From Paraburkholderia bannensis (GTDB taxonomy: Bacteria; Pseudomonadota; Gammaproteobacteria; Burkholderiales; Burkholderiaceae), in the NCBI RefSeq assembly GCF_014200455.1, contig NZ_JACHBW010000003.1:434001-498000 (forward strand): a stretch of DNA of 64,000 bases. The letters run 5' to 3'. The notes beneath the pieces were generated by a model. The model was not told the origin of the DNA and searched no databases. It saw only the letters and a list, made by a program, of their open reading frames with translations. This document shows, piece after piece, positions 1 to 10,742 of the stretch. The position numbers were made by a program, and so were the translations under genes. The stretch's first letter is position 1. Each line of letters opens with the position of its first letter.

Positions 1-777
1 CAGCACGAGCTTGGTGCCGTTGAGCGGCGCGGCGTGCGGAATGCCCCAGGCGTTGACGTGGAACATCGGCACGACGGGCAGCAAGGCGTCACGCGCGGAT
101 AAACCGATCGAATCGGGCAGCGAGGCCGCATACGCATGCAGCACGGACGAGCGATGCGTATAGAGCGCGCCCTTGGGATTCCCCGTGGTGCCGGAGGTGT
201 AGCAGAGGTTCGAGGCGCTGCGCTCGTCGAGCAGCGGCCATTCGTAGACGCCGTCCTGCGCCGCAAGCAGCGTTTCGTAACTGAGCACCGGCGTGCGCAT
301 GGCCGGTAGATGCGCCTCGTCGCACAGTGCGATCCAGCCGCGCACCTGCGGACATTGCGGCGCGAGCGTATCGACCAGCGCGGCGAAAGTGGTATCGAAG
401 AGGATGTAGCGATCTTCGGCGTGATTGACGATCCAGGCGATCTGCTCGGGAAACAGGCGCGGATTGATGGTGTGGCACACCGCGCCGAAACCCGTGACGC
501 CGAAATACGCCTCCATGTGCCGGTAACCGTTCCAGGCCAGCGTCGCCACGCGCTCGCCGGGCTCGACGCCCAGCGCGATCAGCGCCTGCGCGAGTTGCTT
601 CGAGCGCGCCTCGCAGTCGCGATACGTATAGCGATGGATATCGCCCTCGATGCGCCGCGACACGATCTGGGTATTGCCATGATGGCGCGCCGCATGCGCG
701 ATCAGCGACGACACCAGCAGCGGCACGTCCATCATCTGGCCCATGAGCGATGCGGCGGGCTTGATCGGCGTGGTCAT
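1..777 (-). CDS. Acyl-CoA synthetase (AMP-forming), 5' part only
   Basis: Activates a carboxylic (probably fatty) acid with ATP and joins it to CoA. The 259 visible N-terminal residues end at the window edge, so the C-terminal adenylate/thioester domain is not seen. The P-loop-like AMP-binding signature [11 protein letters not shown] is intact near residue 200, followed by THRS, and the text PMFHVNAWG that is typical of long/medium-chain ligases follows. The ATG at 777 is preceded by AGGAG on the minus strand, 11 bases upstream. It is divergent from the selO gene. The acid substrate cannot be told from this part; family assignment is firm. Confidence 0.9.
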   Translation of the reverse strand, partial: MTTPIKPAASLMGQMMDVPLLVSSLIAHAARHHGNTQIVSRRIEGDIHRYTYRDCEARSKQLAQALIALGVEPGERVATLAWNGYRHMEAYFGVTGFGAVCHTINPRLFPEQIAWIVNHAEDRYILFDTTFAALVDTLAPQCPQVRGWIALCDEAHLPAMRTPVLSYETLLAAQDGVYEWPLLDERSASNLCYTSGTTGNPKGALYTHRSSVLHAYAASLPDSIGLSARDALLPVVPMFHVNAWGIPHAAPLNGTKLVL

Positions 778-916
778 GGACGGCGGTCTCCTCGACTCGG
801 ATGTCTGGAAAGCTCGTTGTGTTGTGTGCTGCGGTCGTCGACCGCCTGTGTCTCAGGTTCCAGGCAATGTCTTACTTTGCTCGCGGCGGCTTCCTGCACG
901 CCAGCGGGCGCGGACT

Positions 917-922
917 TACAAT
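917..922 (+). promoter_or_regulatory. Possible -10 box of selO
   Basis: TACAAT lies 26 bases before the chosen selO start and within the divergent gap to the acyl-CoA synthetase. No good -35 is seen, so this is a weak call. Confidence 0.35.
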
Positions 923-947
923 ATCGGCTATTCAACAGGCGCTCAAC

Positions 948-2558
948 ATGTCGTTTTCACCAGGCCCGAATTCCTCCCCCAGCGATTCCCAAGTGACCCA
1001 GACCGCCACGAACCTGCCGGCCAGCGGCCCGCTCGCCGATTTCGAACGCGCGCTGACCGCCTCGCGCGACGCCAGCTTTGCCGGGCTCGGCGCGACCTTC
1101 TACACGAAGCTGCCCGGCGCGCCGCTGCCCGCGCCCTGCACGGTCGGTTATTCGCCGGAAACGGCGGCGCTGCTCGGCCTCGATCCGACGGCGGTGAAGG
1201 ATCCGGCATTCGCCGCGTTTTTCAGCGGCAACTTCACGCGTGAGCGCTCGCCTGCCGCCATGTCGTACGCGGCGGTCTATTCGGGGCATCAGTTCGGCGT
1301 GTGGGCAGGCCAGCTTGGCGACGGCCGCGCGCTGATGCTCGGCGAAGTCGAACACGCGGGCAAGCGCCTCGAAGTGCAGCTCAAGGGCGCGGGGCGCACG
1401 CCCTATTCGCGCATGGGCGACGGCCGTGCGGTGCTGCGCTCGTCGATCCGCGAATTCCTGTGTTCGGAAGCGATGCATCACCTCGGCATTCCGACCACGC
1501 GCGCGCTCGCCGTGACCGGCTCCGACCAGCCGGTGCGCCGCGAGGAGCTGGAAACCGCCGCGGTAGTCACGCGCGTGTCGCCCAGTTTCGTGCGCTTCGG
1601 CCACTTCGAGCACTTCTATTCGAACGACAACGTGGAGGCGCTGCGCGCGCTCGCTGATCACGTGATTGGCCGCTTTTATCCGCAACTGCGCGAAGCAGAC
1701 GATCCGTATCTCGCCCTGCTCGACGAAGCGGTGCGCAGCACGGCGGCGCTGATGGTGGAATGGCAGGCCGTGGGTTTCTGCCACGGCGTGATGAACACCG
1801 ACAACATGTCGATCCTCGGCCTTACGATCGACTACGGCCCGTTCGGTTTTATCGACGGATTCGACGCGAACCACATCTGCAACCATTCGGATTCGCAGGG
1901 CCGTTACGCGTACCGCATGCAGCCGCAGATCGGCTACTGGAATCTGTTCTGCCTGGCGCAAGCGCTGCTGCCGCTGTTCGGCGCGCACTACGGGATCGCC
2001 GATGAAAAAGTGCGCGGCGAGCGCTGCGTGGCAGACGCGCAAGCCGTGCTCGAACGCTTCAAGTCGCATTTCGCGCCCGCGCTGGAAGCGCGCATGCGCG
2101 CGAAGCTGGGCCTCGAACAGGCGCGCGAAGGCGACGATCAGCTCGCCAATCGCCTGTTCGACATCATGAACACGAACCGCGCCGACTTCACGCTAACCTT
2201 CCGCAACCTCGCGCGCGTCTCGAAGCTCGATGCGCAAGGCGACACCACGGTGCGCGATCTGTTCCTCGATCGCCCCGCGTTCGACGCCTGGGCCATGGAT
2301 TACCGCGCCCGCCTCGCGCATGAAACGCGCGACGACGCCGCCCGCGCCGCCGCGATGAACCGCGTGAACCCGAAGTTCGTGCTGCGCAATCACCTCGCGC
2401 AGACGGCGATCGAACGCGCGGCGCAGAAGGACTTCGGCGAAGTCGAGCGCCTCGCGAACGTGCTCAAGCGCCCGTTCGACGAGCAGCCGGAAAACGAAAG
2501 TTACGCGGCGCTGCCGCCCTCGTGGGCCAGTTCGCTCGAAGTCAGTTGTTCTTCGTAA
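948..2558 (+). CDS. selO: Protein adenylyltransferase SelO (YdiU, UPF0061)
   Basis: Pseudokinase-fold enzyme that transfers AMP from ATP to Ser/Thr/Tyr of target proteins, linked in the family to oxidative stress and S-glutathionylation. 536 residues, close to bacterial SelO. Seen: YSGHQFG at 111-117, the nucleotide-binding stretch [11 protein letters not shown] at 145-155, [10 protein letters not shown] near 281 and DYGPFGF near 298, which carries the metal-binding Asp. The C-terminus ends in CSS, the position where eukaryotic SELENOO has selenocysteine; here it is an ordinary Cys. The start at 948 is chosen because the open frame upstream overlaps the likely promoter and has no family similarity. 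msrB follows after 43 bases, probably in one operon. Confidence 0.93.
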   Translation: MSFSPGPNSSPSDSQVTQTATNLPASGPLADFERALTASRDASFAGLGATFYTKLPGAPLPAPCTVGYSPETAALLGLDPTAVKDPAFAAFFSGNFTRERSPAAMSYAAVYSGHQFGVWAGQLGDGRALMLGEVEHAGKRLEVQLKGAGRTPYSRMGDGRAVLRSSIREFLCSEAMHHLGIPTTRALAVTGSDQPVRREELETAAVVTRVSPSFVRFGHFEHFYSNDNVEALRALADHVIGRFYPQLREADDPYLALLDEAVRSTAALMVEWQAVGFCHGVMNTDNMSILGLTIDYGPFGFIDGFDANHICNHSDSQGRYAYRMQPQIGYWNLFCLAQALLPLFGAHYGIADEKVRGERCVADAQAVLERFKSHFAPALEARMRAKLGLEQAREGDDQLANRLFDIMNTNRADFTLTFRNLARVSKLDAQGDTTVRDLFLDRPAFDAWAMDYRARLAHETRDDAARAAAMNRVNPKFVLRNHLAQTAIERAAQKDFGEVERLANVLKRPFDEQPENESYAALPPSWASSLEVSCSS

Positions 2559-2601
2559 GCACGGCCCCATATAGACGACCTTCCACCCCGAGGAACCCGC
2601 C

Positions 2602-3021
2602 ATGAGCCAGGACGACCACAACTCCGACGCCTACCCCGGCCACAAGAGCGACGCCGAATGGCGCGCGAAGCTCGATCCTACGCAATACCAGGTCACGCGC
2701 CACGCCGCCACCGAGCGCGCCTTTACGGGCAAGTACTGGGACCACCACGAACGCGGCATCTACGATTGCGTCTGTTGCGGCACCAAGCTGTTCGAATCGG
2801 ATACCAAATTCGACTCCGGCTGCGGCTGGCCGAGCTACTTCCGCCCGATCGACGGCGAAGTGATCGAGGAGCGCACCGACCGCTCGCACGGCATGCTGCG
2901 CATCGAAGTGCGCTGCAAGAATTGCGGCGCGCATCTGGGCCATGTGTTCGAAGACGGTCCGGCCCCGACGGGCCTTCGGTATTGCATCAATTCGGCTGCG
3001 CTACAATTCGAGCCCAAGTAA
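2602..3021 (+). CDS. msrB: Peptide-methionine (R)-S-oxide reductase
   Basis: Reduces the R-epimer of methionine sulfoxide in proteins, using thioredoxin. 139 residues, a normal single-domain MsrB. Two CxxC zinc pairs are visible (CVCCG and RCKNCG), with the CGWPS motif between them, and the catalytic Cys128 sits in RYCINS near the C-terminus. A GAGGA Shine-Dalgarno lies just before the ATG. Placed directly after selO, it makes a small redox-repair unit; yciB follows after about 100 bases. Confidence 0.95.
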   Translation: MSQDDHNSDAYPGHKSDAEWRAKLDPTQYQVTRHAATERAFTGKYWDHHERGIYDCVCCGTKLFESDTKFDSGCGWPSYFRPIDGEVIEERTDRSHGMLRIEVRCKNCGAHLGHVFEDGPAPTGLRYCINSAALQFEPK

Positions 3022-3124
3022 CGCGGGCAGGCCCGCGCTCCCCCTCGGAAAAAAGAGGGAGCGCATGCCGAATCACCGCGTCGCGCCCGTTTTCAGGGCT
3101 CTTTTTGCGGACTCCAGGCCGATA

Positions 3125-3658
3125 ATGAAATTTCTGTTTGATCTGTTCCCGATCATCCTGTTCTTCGTCGCCTTCAAGGTGTGGGGCATCTACACGGCCA
3201 CGACCGTGGCCATCGTCGCGACGCTCGTGCAGATCGCCTGGGTGGCCTTTCGCCACCGCAAGGTCGATCCGATGCTGTGGCTGTCGCTCGGCATCGTCGT
3301 CGTGTTCGGCGGCGCGACGCTGATCCTGCACGACGAAACCTTCATCAAGTGGAAGCCCACGGTACTCTACTGGGCGTTCTCGGTCGTCCTGCTGGTCTCG
3401 CAGGTGGCGTTCGGCAAGAACCTCATCGAAGCGATGATGGGCAAGCAGATCTCCTTGCCCCAGCGCGTGTGGACGCAACTGAACCTGGTGTGGTCGGTGT
3501 TCTTCGCGCTGCTCGGCATTCTCAATCTGTTCGTCGCCTTCCACTTCTCCACGGATGCGTGGGTCGACTTCAAGCTGTTTGGCGCGACCGGCATCCTGGT
3601 CGTGTTCATCGTCGGCCAGAGCCTCTGGCTGTCGCGTCACATGAAGGAAGAAGAATGA
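3125..3658 (+). CDS. yciB: Inner membrane septation protein YciB/IspZ
   Basis: Small polytopic inner-membrane protein (177 residues) of the YciB/intracellular septation protein A family, tied to envelope integrity and the cell-elongation/division machinery in other bacteria. Starts [14 protein letters not shown], has the family stretch [10 protein letters not shown], and about five hydrophobic helices, ending in a charged MKEEE tail. Its stop overlaps the start of bolA by ATGA, so the two are translationally coupled. The ATG at 3125 gives the usual family length; a longer upstream frame has no similarity. Confidence 0.93.
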   Translation: MKFLFDLFPIILFFVAFKVWGIYTATTVAIVATLVQIAWVAFRHRKVDPMLWLSLGIVVVFGGATLILHDETFIKWKPTVLYWAFSVVLLVSQVAFGKNLIEAMMGKQISLPQRVWTQLNLVWSVFFALLGILNLFVAFHFSTDAWVDFKLFGATGILVVFIVGQSLWLSRHMKEEE

Positions 3659-3969
3659 GCGATGTATTTCTCAACGCCAGCGCAGCGGAACGTCTCGCGC
3701 TGATCGAAACGCGCCTCACGGCCGCACTTGCACCCGTCGATTCGATCGTCGTGCGCGACGACAGCGCGCTGCACGCGGGCCACGCCGGAGCGTCCGCGGG
3801 CGGTCACTTTCATGTCACGATCGTTGCGGCCGCATTCATGGGGAAAGCCCGCGTGGCAAGGCATCGCTTAGTGTATGATGCGCTGGCCGAGGCCATGCAG
3901 CGCGGCATTCACGCGCTCGCGATCACGGCGCTCACGCCCGAAGAGGCCGCGGCGCTGCCGCCGAAGTGA
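3655..3969 (+). CDS. bolA: BolA family protein
   Basis: BolA-like protein, 104 residues, stress-linked and a partner of monothiol glutaredoxins in iron-sulfur trafficking; also a putative transcription regulator. The signature RHRLVYDAL near residues 68-76 and the preceding [10 protein letters not shown] strand with candidate metal-ligand His are clear. It overlaps yciB by four bases (ATGA) and is followed 70 bases on by a parvulin gene. A glutaredoxin partner is not in this window. Exact paralogue (BolA versus IbaG) is not decided. Confidence 0.9.
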   Translation: MSDVFLNASAAERLALIETRLTAALAPVDSIVVRDDSALHAGHAGASAGGHFHVTIVAAAFMGKARVARHRLVYDALAEAMQRGIHALAITALTPEEAAALPPK

Positions 3970-4039
3970 GCCTCGCTGGCAAGCCTCACCAGCCCCACTG
4001 ATTCGCCCCACTTTTGATTCGTTCTGTCAGGATTTGTCG

Positions 4040-4822
4040 ATGACCTTGAAGAAAACCCGTCTCTGGGTGTTGCTGGCTGCGTGTGCGGCGACTCCCGCCT
4101 TCGCGCAGAATGTCGCCGTGGTGAACGGCACGCCGATTCCGACGTCGCGCGCCAACGCGCTCGTCGCCCAGGTCGTGGCCCAGGGCCAGCAAGACACGCC
4201 GGATCTGCAAAAGGCCGTGCGTGAGGAACTGATCAACCGCGAAGTGCTGATGCAGGAAGCGGCGCGCCGGGGCATCCCGAATCGTCCGGACGTGAAGGCG
4301 CAACTGGCGATGGCGCAACAGCAGGTCATCCTGCACGCGTGGATCGAGGACTTCCTCAAGAACAACCAGCCGAGCGACGCCGAAGTCAAGGCGATGTACG
4401 ACAAGGTCACGCAAGGCGCAGGCGGCGGCAAGGAATACCACCTGCACCACATCCTCGTCGCCGACGAGCAGCAGGCCAAGGACCTGATCGCGAAGATCAA
4501 GGGTGGCGCAAGCTTCGAAGACCTCGCGAAGCAGTACTCGAAGGACCCGGGTTCGGCGAAGAACGGCGGCGACCTCGACTGGTCGGATCCGAAGGCTTAT
4601 GTGCCGGAATTCGCGGCGGCGGCCACCTCGCTGCAAAAAGGCCAGATCACCGACACGCCGGTGCACACGCAGTTCGGCTGGCACATCATCCGCGTCGACG
4701 ACATCCGCGCGATCGCTCCGCCTCCGCTTGAGCAGGTGCGTCCGCAGATCGTCCAGCAACTCCAGCAGGAAAAGCTGCTCGCGTTCGAAAAGCAGCTGCG
4801 CGCGCAAGCGAAGATCCAGTAA
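4040..4822 (+). CDS. Periplasmic parvulin-type peptidyl-prolyl isomerase (PpiC/PrsA-like)
   Basis: Secreted prolyl isomerase/chaperone of 260 residues. An N-terminal signal peptide (basic KK, hydrophobic core, cleavage after PAFA near residue 22) precedes an alpha-helical SurA-N-like region. The parvulin domain follows at about 130-230 with HHILV, the GGDLDW turn and FGWHIIRV, all family hallmarks. It should act in the periplasm on outer-membrane or secreted proteins. It is last of the selO-msrB-yciB-bolA run and ends before a strong terminator. It is not SurA itself, which has two parvulin domains. Confidence 0.92.
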   Translation: MTLKKTRLWVLLAACAATPAFAQNVAVVNGTPIPTSRANALVAQVVAQGQQDTPDLQKAVREELINREVLMQEAARRGIPNRPDVKAQLAMAQQQVILHAWIEDFLKNNQPSDAEVKAMYDKVTQGAGGGKEYHLHHILVADEQQAKDLIAKIKGGASFEDLAKQYSKDPGSAKNGGDLDWSDPKAYVPEFAAAATSLQKGQITDTPVHTQFGWHIIRVDDIRAIAPPPLEQVRPQIVQQLQQEKLLAFEKQLRAQAKIQ

Positions 4823-4860
4823 GCGGTTTTTTTCACGCTCCAGGCTTCACGCTTCGCCAA

Positions 4861-4893
4861 AACCCCGCGGCCTGCAAAGGCGCGGGGTTTTGT
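4861..4893 (+). terminator. Rho-independent terminator after the parvulin gene
   Basis: Stem AACCCCGCG / CGCGGGGTT with an 11-base loop, then TTTTG. It sits between the convergent parvulin and fic genes and could serve both. Confidence 0.8.
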
Positions 4894-6014
4894 CATTCTG
4901 GCGGCATCAGTTCATAGCTCGTGCTGCGCCCGCCCCCCTCGGCCTTGCGCAACATGCCGCGCACGACGAGATCGTTGATGTCTCGCAACGCGGTGTCGGA
5001 CGAGCATTTGGCGATAGCGGCCCATTTGCCGCTCGTGAGCTTGCCGTCGAAACCATCGAGCAGTTTGTTGAGCAATTTCGCCTGCCGTTCGTTGAATGGC
5101 GTGTCGGCCCACCGGTGCCAGAAGCGCGCTTTGACGAGAACCGAGTCGAGGGTGAGCTGCGCCTGATCGACGGCCCGATGCAGCGTATCGAGAAACCACG
5201 CCAGCCACAGCGTCACGTCCATCGAGCCTTTCTGCGTGCATTCGAGAATTTCATAGTAGGCCTCGCGCTCGCGCTGGATCTGCGCCGACAGGCTGTAGAA
5301 GCGCTGCGTGCTGCCGTCGGCGCGCGCGAGCAGCAGATCGCCGATCGCCCGTGCGATACGGCCGTTGCCGTCGTCGAACGGATGCAGGGTGACGAACCAC
5401 AAATGCCCGAGACCTGCCTTGATAAGCGGCGGCATCGCCGCGGGCTGGTTGAGCCATTCAAGAAAGCGCTGCAACTGCGGTTCGAGCACTGGCGCAGGAG
5501 GCGCCTCGAAATGCACGCGCTGCCGCCCGATCGGCCCCGACACCACCTGCATTGGCCCGGTGGCATCGTCGCGCCACGCGGCGACGTTGATGCGCGAAAG
5601 CCCTGCGTAACCGGTCGGAAACAGCGCCGCGTGCCAGCCGAAGAGCCGCTCGCGCGTGACCGGAAGGCGATTGTTGGCCGTTGCGTCCAGCACCATCGCG
5701 ACCACGCCTTCCACGTGGCGGTCCACCGGCGCCAATGCGCCGATATCCACACCCAATCGCCGCGCGATCGATGAGCGCACCGACGCCACGTTCAGGCGTT
5801 CGCCCTCGATTTCGCTGGTCTTAAGGACGTCCTCGGTCAATGCCGCGAGGCTTGCCTGATCGCGCAGGCGCATGCCGACATCGGACAGCCGGCCCAGCAG
5901 CAAGCCCTGGGCACGGCTGGCCTCCGCCAGAGGCTGCGCGAGCGCCGTCATGTCAAAGCGCCATTGCGGCCAGTCGCCAGCTTGCCAGATGTAGAGATAA
6001 TCGCCGCTATTCAT
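4893..6014 (-). CDS. Fic family AMP-transferase with DUF4172-like N-terminus
   Basis: Fic enzymes usually transfer AMP to a hydroxyl side chain of a target protein. 373 residues. The catalytic motif HPFDDGNGR is intact at 211-219. The autoinhibitory motif TxxxEG is at 66-71 (T66, E70, G71), upstream of the Fic core, so this is a class II, self-inhibited Fic. The start YIWQAGDWPQW resembles DUF4172. A C-terminal winged-helix-like region (about 300-370) suggests DNA binding and hence autoregulation. The ATG lies in the loop of a perfect 11-bp inverted repeat. The gene stands alone, with no antitoxin neighbour; target unknown. Confidence 0.92.
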   Translation of the reverse strand: MNSGDYLYIWQAGDWPQWRFDMTALAQPLAEASRAQGLLLGRLSDVGMRLRDQASLAALTEDVLKTSEIEGERLNVASVRSSIARRLGVDIGALAPVDRHVEGVVAMVLDATANNRLPVTRERLFGWHAALFPTGYAGLSRINVAAWRDDATGPMQVVSGPIGRQRVHFEAPPAPVLEPQLQRFLEWLNQPAAMPPLIKAGLGHLWFVTLHPFDDGNGRIARAIGDLLLARADGSTQRFYSLSAQIQREREAYYEILECTQKGSMDVTLWLAWFLDTLHRAVDQAQLTLDSVLVKARFWHRWADTPFNERQAKLLNKLLDGFDGKLTSGKWAAIAKCSSDTALRDINDLVVRGMLRKAEGGGRSTSYELMPPE

Positions 6015-6094
6015 GCGGCGATTATGGCCTGTATTCTCCGCAGGTGCAATTTATTCACCGCATATTCTGCGGCGAATAAAGCCGCTATTCGCCG
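5997..6094 (-). promoter_or_regulatory. Inverted-repeat array over the fic start (putative operator)
   Basis: A perfect inverted repeat, ATAATCGCCGC-N7-GCGGCGATTAT (5997-6025), holds the fic start codon in its loop. Upstream lie related boxes: TATTCTCCGCA (6032-6042), TATTCACCGCA (6052-6062) facing TGCGGCGAATA (6068-6078), and GGCGAATA-N7-TATTCGCC (6071-6093). The common unit is TATTCnCCGCA in both orientations. No ordinary promoter box is obvious outside it. This looks like an autoregulatory operator; the binder is inferred. Confidence 0.65.
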
Positions 6095-6101
6095 TACGCC
6101 C

Positions 6102-6150
6102 AAAGAAAAACCCCAGTCACGTCCGCTGTAGCGAACCCGACGGGGGTTTC
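6102..6150 (-). terminator. Terminator of purL
   Basis: On the minus strand an AAACCCCCGTC arm pairs with GACTGGGG-type sequence across a GC-rich loop and is followed by TTTTTCTTT, directly downstream of the purL stop. Confidence 0.75.
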
Positions 6151-6194
6151 CGGATGCAGCCTCACGCCGCCCTCTCAGGCGACGCCGACAGTAC

Positions 6195-9100
6195 TTAGCC
6201 CACCCACTTGCGTGCGTTCTGGAACGCGCGCAGCCACGGGCTGGCTTCGCCCCAGCTTTCCGGGTGCCAGCTCATCGTCACGGTGCGGTGCACGCGCTCC
6301 ATGTGCGGCATCAGGACGGTGAAGCGGCCATCGGCGGTCGTGACCGAGGTGATGCCTTGCGGCGAGCCGTTCGGGTTGAACGGATAGCTTTCGGTCGCCT
6401 GACCGCGGTGATCGACGTAACGCATCGCCACCGCGACCTTCGAGATATCGCCCTGCTGCGAGAAGTCCGCGAAACCTTCGCCGTGCGCGACCGCCACCGG
6501 AATGCGCGAGCCTTCCATGCCAGCGAAGAAGATCGACGGCGAGCTTTGCACTTCGGCGAGCGAGAAGCGCGCTTCGAACTGCTCCGACTTGTTGCGCGTG
6601 AACTTCGGCCAGGCCTCAGCGCCTGGAATCATCGACGAGAGGCTCGACAGCATCTGGCAGCCATTGCAGATGCCGAGTGCAAACGTGTCCTGACGCGCGA
6701 AGAACGCCGCGAACATGTCCGCGAGCTGCGCGTTGAAGCGGATCGTCTTGGCCCAGCCTTCGCCCGCGCCCAGCACATCGCCATACGAGAAGCCGCCGCA
6801 GGCCACCCCGCCCGCGAAATCGGCCAGCGTGACGCGGCCTTCCAGCAGGTCGCTCATGTGGACGTCGTGCGCGTCGAAACCGGCGCGATCGAACGCGTAG
6901 GCGGTTTCGAGGTGCGAGTTCACGCCCTGCTCGCGCAGGATCGCCACGCGCGGACGCGCGCCGGTGCTCACGAACGGTGCAGCGATGTCTTCGGCCGGGT
7001 CGAACGTCAACTTCGGCTGCATGCCCGGATCGGCGGCGTCGAGCAGCGCGTCGTATTCGGCGTCGGCGCAGGCCGGGTTGTCGCGCAAACGCGCGATGCG
7101 CCAGCTCACTTCGCTCCACACGCGCTGCAGTTCGGCGCGCGGCGCTTCATAGATGCGCTTGGCGTCGCGATAGATTTCGATTGCGTCGCGGTTGTTGAGC
7201 GTGCCGATCACATGTGAGCAGACCGACAGGTTGTGCTCGCGCAGCACGGCCATCACGGCGTCGCGCTGGGTTGCCGGCACCTGGATCACGGCGCCCAGTT
7301 CTTCCGAGAACAGTGCGCGCAGCGTGCGGTCGTCGCGGCGGCCGCTGGTCTGCTTCGCCCAGTCCTTGGCGTCGCCGAAATCCGTGCCGTGCTCGCCGTC
7401 GAGCGTGAGCATGTCCACGTTCAGCGACACGCCGGTGTGACCCGCGAAGGCCATTTCGCAGACCGTCGCCCACAGGCCGCCGTCCGAGCGGTCGTGGTAC
7501 GCCAGCACCTGCTCGTTCGCATTGAGCTTCTGGATCGCGTTGAAGAACTGCTTGAGGTCTTCGGCGCTGTCGACGTCAGGCGCCTCATCGCCAACCTGCT
7601 GGGTAACCTGGGCGAAGATCGAGCCGCCCATGCGGTTCTTGCCACGGCCCAGGTCGATCGAGATCAGCACGCTCTCGCCCGCTTCGTCGATACGACGCAG
7701 TTGCGGCGTGAGGTGACGGCGCACGTCTTCGACCGGCGCGAACGCGGAAATGATCAGTGAAACCGGCGCGACCACTTCCTTCGCGACGCCTTCTTCGTTC
7801 CATTTCGTGCGCATCGACAGCGAATCCTTGCCGACCGGAATGCCGATGCCCAGCGCCGGGCACAGTTCCATACCGATCGCCTTCACGGTGTCGTAAAGCG
7901 CGGCGTCTTCGCCCGGTGCGCCGCACGCGGCCATCCAGTTCGCCGACAGCTTGAGCTTGTCGAGCGAAGCGATGGGCGCCGATGCGATGTTGGTGATCGC
8001 CTCGCCCACGGCCATGCGGCCCGATGCGGGCGCGTTGATGACGGCCAGCGGCGTGCGCTCGCCCATCGTCATCGCTTCGCCCTTGAAACCGGCGTAGTCG
8101 AGCGCGGTGATCGCGCAGTCGGCCACCGGCACCTGCCACGGGCCGACCATCTGGTCGCGCACGTTCATGCCGCCCACCGAGCGGTCGCCGATGGTGATCA
8201 GGAACGACTTGCTGCCGACCGTCGGATGACGCAGCACGCTCTTCGTGACTTCGTCGAGCGTGATGCCCGTGACGTCGACCGGCACGAGCGCCGTGCTGAC
8301 GTGTTCGACGTTGCGGTGCATGCGCGGCGGCTTGCCGAGCAGGATGTCCATCGGCATATCGACGGGCTGGTGGCCGCCGTTGGCGGCGAGCGCCTTTTCG
8401 TCGGTGTCGATCAGCTTGAGCTCGCGCTCTTCGGTCGCCACGCCCACGACCGCGAACGGGCAGCGCTCGCGTGCGCAGATCGCTTCGAAGGCGGGCAGAT
8501 CGGCCGGAGCGATCGCCAGAACGTAACGTTCCTGCGATTCGTTCGACCAGATTTCACGCGGCGACAGGCCCGATTCTTCGAGCTGGACCTTGCGCAGCTC
8601 GAAACGCGCGCCCTTGTTTGCGCCGTCGACGAGTTCCGGGAACGCGTTCGACAGACCGCCCGCGCCCACGTCGTGAATGGACAGGATCGGATTGCCTTCG
8701 CCAAGCTGCCAGCACGAGTTGATGACTTCCTGCGCGCGACGCTCGATTTCCGGGTTGCCGCGCTGGACCGAGTCGAAGTCGAGTTCAGCGGTGTTGGTGC
8801 CGGTCGCCATCGAACTGGCCGCGCCGCCGCCCATGCCGATGCGCATGCCGGGGCCGCCGATCTGGATCAGCAGCGAGCCTGCGGGCAGGTCGTGCTTGTG
8901 GGTGTGCTGGTCGCTGATGTTGCCCAGGCCCCCCGCGATCATGATCGGCTTGTGGTAGCCGCGCACGGTGCCCGCGACGTTCTGCTCGTAGACGCGGAAG
9001 TAGCCGCCCAGGTTCGGACGGCCGAATTCGTTGTTGAACGCGGCGCCGCCCAGCGGCCCGTCGATCATGATCTGCAGCGGCGAAGCGATGCGGTCCGGAC

Positions 9101-10271
9101 GGCCATAGGTGCCGTGCTGGTCGGCGGGATTGCGGTGCGCGAGCGGCACGGCGGCGTCGCGGGCGTTTTCCCACGTTTCACGCGCTTCGGGCAGATCGAG
9201 GTTCGACACCGTGAAGCCCGTGAGACCCGCCTTCGGACGCGCGCCGCGGCCCGTTGCGCCTTCGTCGCGGATTTCGCCGCCCGAGCCCGTGGCCGCGCCG
9301 GCGAACGGCGAGATCGCGGTCGGGTGGTTGTGCGTCTCCACCTTCATCAGCGTGTGCGTGAGTTCGGTGTGGCGACCATATTTTTCGCCCGGCGTGCCGT
9401 CGGCGTTGCTCTTGCGCGGGAACCAGCGCTCCGCGACCGCCCCTGCCATGATCGACGAGTTGTCCGAATACGCGACGATGGTGCCTTGGGGACTGATCTT
9501 TTCGGTATTGCGGATCATCGCGAACAGCGACAGATCCTGCTCCTGACCGTCGATCGTCCAGCTCGCGTTGAAGATCTTGTGGCGGCAGTGTTCGCTGTTG
9601 GCCTGCGCGAACATCATCAGTTCGACGTCGGTCGGATTGCGGCCCAGCTTCGTAAAGTTCTCGACGAGGTAATCGATTTCGTCGTCGGCGAGCGCGAGGC
9701 CCAGTTCGCCGTTGGCCGTTTCCAGCGCGGCACGGCCGTGGCCCAGCACGTCCACCGTCTGCATCGGGCGCGCGGGCAGTTCGTCGAACAGATGCAGCGC
9801 CGCGTCGCGCGAGGGCGCGACGTTTTCCGTCATGCGGTCGTGCAGCGCGGCGGCAACCTGCCCGTGTGCGTCGTCGGACAGCGTCTTCTTGCCGCCGAGC
9901 AGGCCGCTCTTGAGGATCACCGTGTACTCGACGCCGCGCTCGATGCGGCGCACCTGGTCGAGGCCGCAGTGATGAGCGATGTCGGTGGCCTTGGAGGCCC
10001 ACGGCGACACCGTGCCAAAGCGCGGCACCACCATGAAGGTCACCGCGCTGCCGCGCTCCTGGGGAGCCTCGAACGGTGCGCCGTAGTGCATCAGCGCCTC
10101 GATCTTTGCGCTGTCTTCAGCGCTGAGCGGCGTGGCCGAGTTGACGAAGTGCAGAAACTGGCCATGCACGCCGACGATATTGGCGTCGATACGCTGGAGC
10201 GTGTCGAGCAGGCGGGTCTGACGGAAGTCGGAAAGGGCCGAAGCACCGGGGAAACACGAGAAGTGGGCCAT
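6195..10271 (-). CDS. purL: Phosphoribosylformylglycinamidine synthase
   Basis: Fourth step of purine synthesis: FGAR + glutamine + ATP to FGAM. 1358 residues, the large single-chain form of proteobacteria (E. coli about 1295). Order: N-terminal PurS-like part, linker, the FGAM synthetase core with [10 protein letters not shown] near 230 and [14 protein letters not shown] near 300, and a C-terminal class I glutamine amidotransferase domain with the nucleophile Cys in GICNGCQML and the HGEG/HPE residues. The start MAHFSCFPG at 10271 is the first ATG and matches the family. It stands alone, divergent from a FAD oxidoreductase. Confidence 0.98.
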   Translation of the reverse strand: MAHFSCFPGASALSDFRQTRLLDTLQRIDANIVGVHGQFLHFVNSATPLSAEDSAKIEALMHYGAPFEAPQERGSAVTFMVVPRFGTVSPWASKATDIAHHCGLDQVRRIERGVEYTVILKSGLLGGKKTLSDDAHGQVAAALHDRMTENVAPSRDAALHLFDELPARPMQTVDVLGHGRAALETANGELGLALADDEIDYLVENFTKLGRNPTDVELMMFAQANSEHCRHKIFNASWTIDGQEQDLSLFAMIRNTEKISPQGTIVAYSDNSSIMAGAVAERWFPRKSNADGTPGEKYGRHTELTHTLMKVETHNHPTAISPFAGAATGSGGEIRDEGATGRGARPKAGLTGFTVSNLDLPEARETWENARDAAVPLAHRNPADQHGTYGRPDRIASPLQIMIDGPLGGAAFNNEFGRPNLGGYFRVYEQNVAGTVRGYHKPIMIAGGLGNISDQHTHKHDLPAGSLLIQIGGPGMRIGMGGGAASSMATGTNTAELDFDSVQRGNPEIERRAQEVINSCWQLGEGNPILSIHDVGAGGLSNAFPELVDGANKGARFELRKVQLEESGLSPREIWSNESQERYVLAIAPADLPAFEAICARERCPFAVVGVATEERELKLIDTDEKALAANGGHQPVDMPMDILLGKPPRMHRNVEHVSTALVPVDVTGITLDEVTKSVLRHPTVGSKSFLITIGDRSVGGMNVRDQMVGPWQVPVADCAITALDYAGFKGEAMTMGERTPLAVINAPASGRMAVGEAITNIASAPIASLDKLKLSANWMAACGAPGEDAALYDTVKAIGMELCPALGIGIPVGKDSLSMRTKWNEEGVAKEVVAPVSLIISAFAPVEDVRRHLTPQLRRIDEAGESVLISIDLGRGKNRMGGSIFAQVTQQVGDEAPDVDSAEDLKQFFNAIQKLNANEQVLAYHDRSDGGLWATVCEMAFAGHTGVSLNVDMLTLDGEHGTDFGDAKDWAKQTSGRRDDRTLRALFSEELGAVIQVPATQRDAVMAVLREHNLSVCSHVIGTLNNRDAIEIYRDAKRIYEAPRAELQRVWSEVSWRIARLRDNPACADAEYDALLDAADPGMQPKLTFDPAEDIAAPFVSTGARPRVAILREQGVNSHLETAYAFDRAGFDAHDVHMSDLLEGRVTLADFAGGVACGGFSYGDVLGAGEGWAKTIRFNAQLADMFAAFFARQDTFALGICNGCQMLSSLSSMIPGAEAWPKFTRNKSEQFEARFSLAEVQSSPSIFFAGMEGSRIPVAVAHGEGFADFSQQGDISKVAVAMRYVDHRGQATESYPFNPNGSPQGITSVTTADGRFTVLMPHMERVHRTVTMSWHPESWGEASPWLRAFQNARKWVG

Positions 10272-10384
10272 GGACTGGGGCGTTGCGTCGAAGTTACATC
10301 GCGGCTTCGCCTCGCGCGGTTGCGTCGCAAGGTGGCGATGCGTCGCGCGGGGCTATGGCGACGGTCAGGCGAAGGGAGACCGCG

Positions 10385-10390
10385 ATTATA
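10385..10390 (-). promoter_or_regulatory. -10 box of purL
   Basis: GGGTTATAAT reads on the minus strand, a consensus TATAAT. The -35 region is weak (CAGTCG at 17-bp spacing). Confidence 0.5.
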
Positions 10391-10618
10391 ACCCGGAAGC
10401 CCCCCTCCGACTGCCCTTGGGGTCGCTTCGACAACACCGCGCGCAGCCTCTGCGCACGTCTTTTCGCGATACGAGAAAAGGACGCGGCCGTCATGCATGC
10501 TGCATCGGGCGTTTTTTCGCGATTGACCCAGAACGGGGAAGCGAATCGAAAGGGCGCGGGAAGCCGGCTCGCAGGCGCGCCGGCGCTGCCGCCCGCATGG
10601 CTACGACGCGCGAATGGC

Positions 10619-10627
10619 TGCTATGAT
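10619..10627 (+). promoter_or_regulatory. Extended -10 of the FAD oxidoreductase
   Basis: TGCTATGAT, an extended -10 box 116 bases before the start codon. No clear -35. Confidence 0.45.
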
Positions 10628-10742
10628 TGCGCGTTTCACCCGATCGGCGCAGCGCATCGCGCGCCGCACGTCTCACCCTCTTCGGCAGGGCGCCCAGCCA
10701 CCTCGGCCAACGGCGCGACACCTGCCTGCAGATCGAATCATC

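Larger units (their letters stand above)
10272..10742. other. Divergent intergenic region purL / FAD oxidoreductase
   Basis: 471 bases without a convincing gene. It holds a minus-strand -10 for purL (TATAAT at 10390-10385, about 110 bases before the start) and a plus-strand extended -10 for the oxidoreductase near 10619-10627. No purine riboswitch or other RNA is recognised. Confidence 0.5.

Noticed and set aside
4893..6014. Fic as the toxin of a toxin-antitoxin pair
   Set aside because: No separate antitoxin neighbour; the inhibitory TxxxEG helix is within the same protein (class II).
8226..10391. 721-codon open frame on the plus strand
   Set aside because: It is antisense to purL throughout; Arg/His-rich composition typical of a GC-rich shadow, no family similarity.
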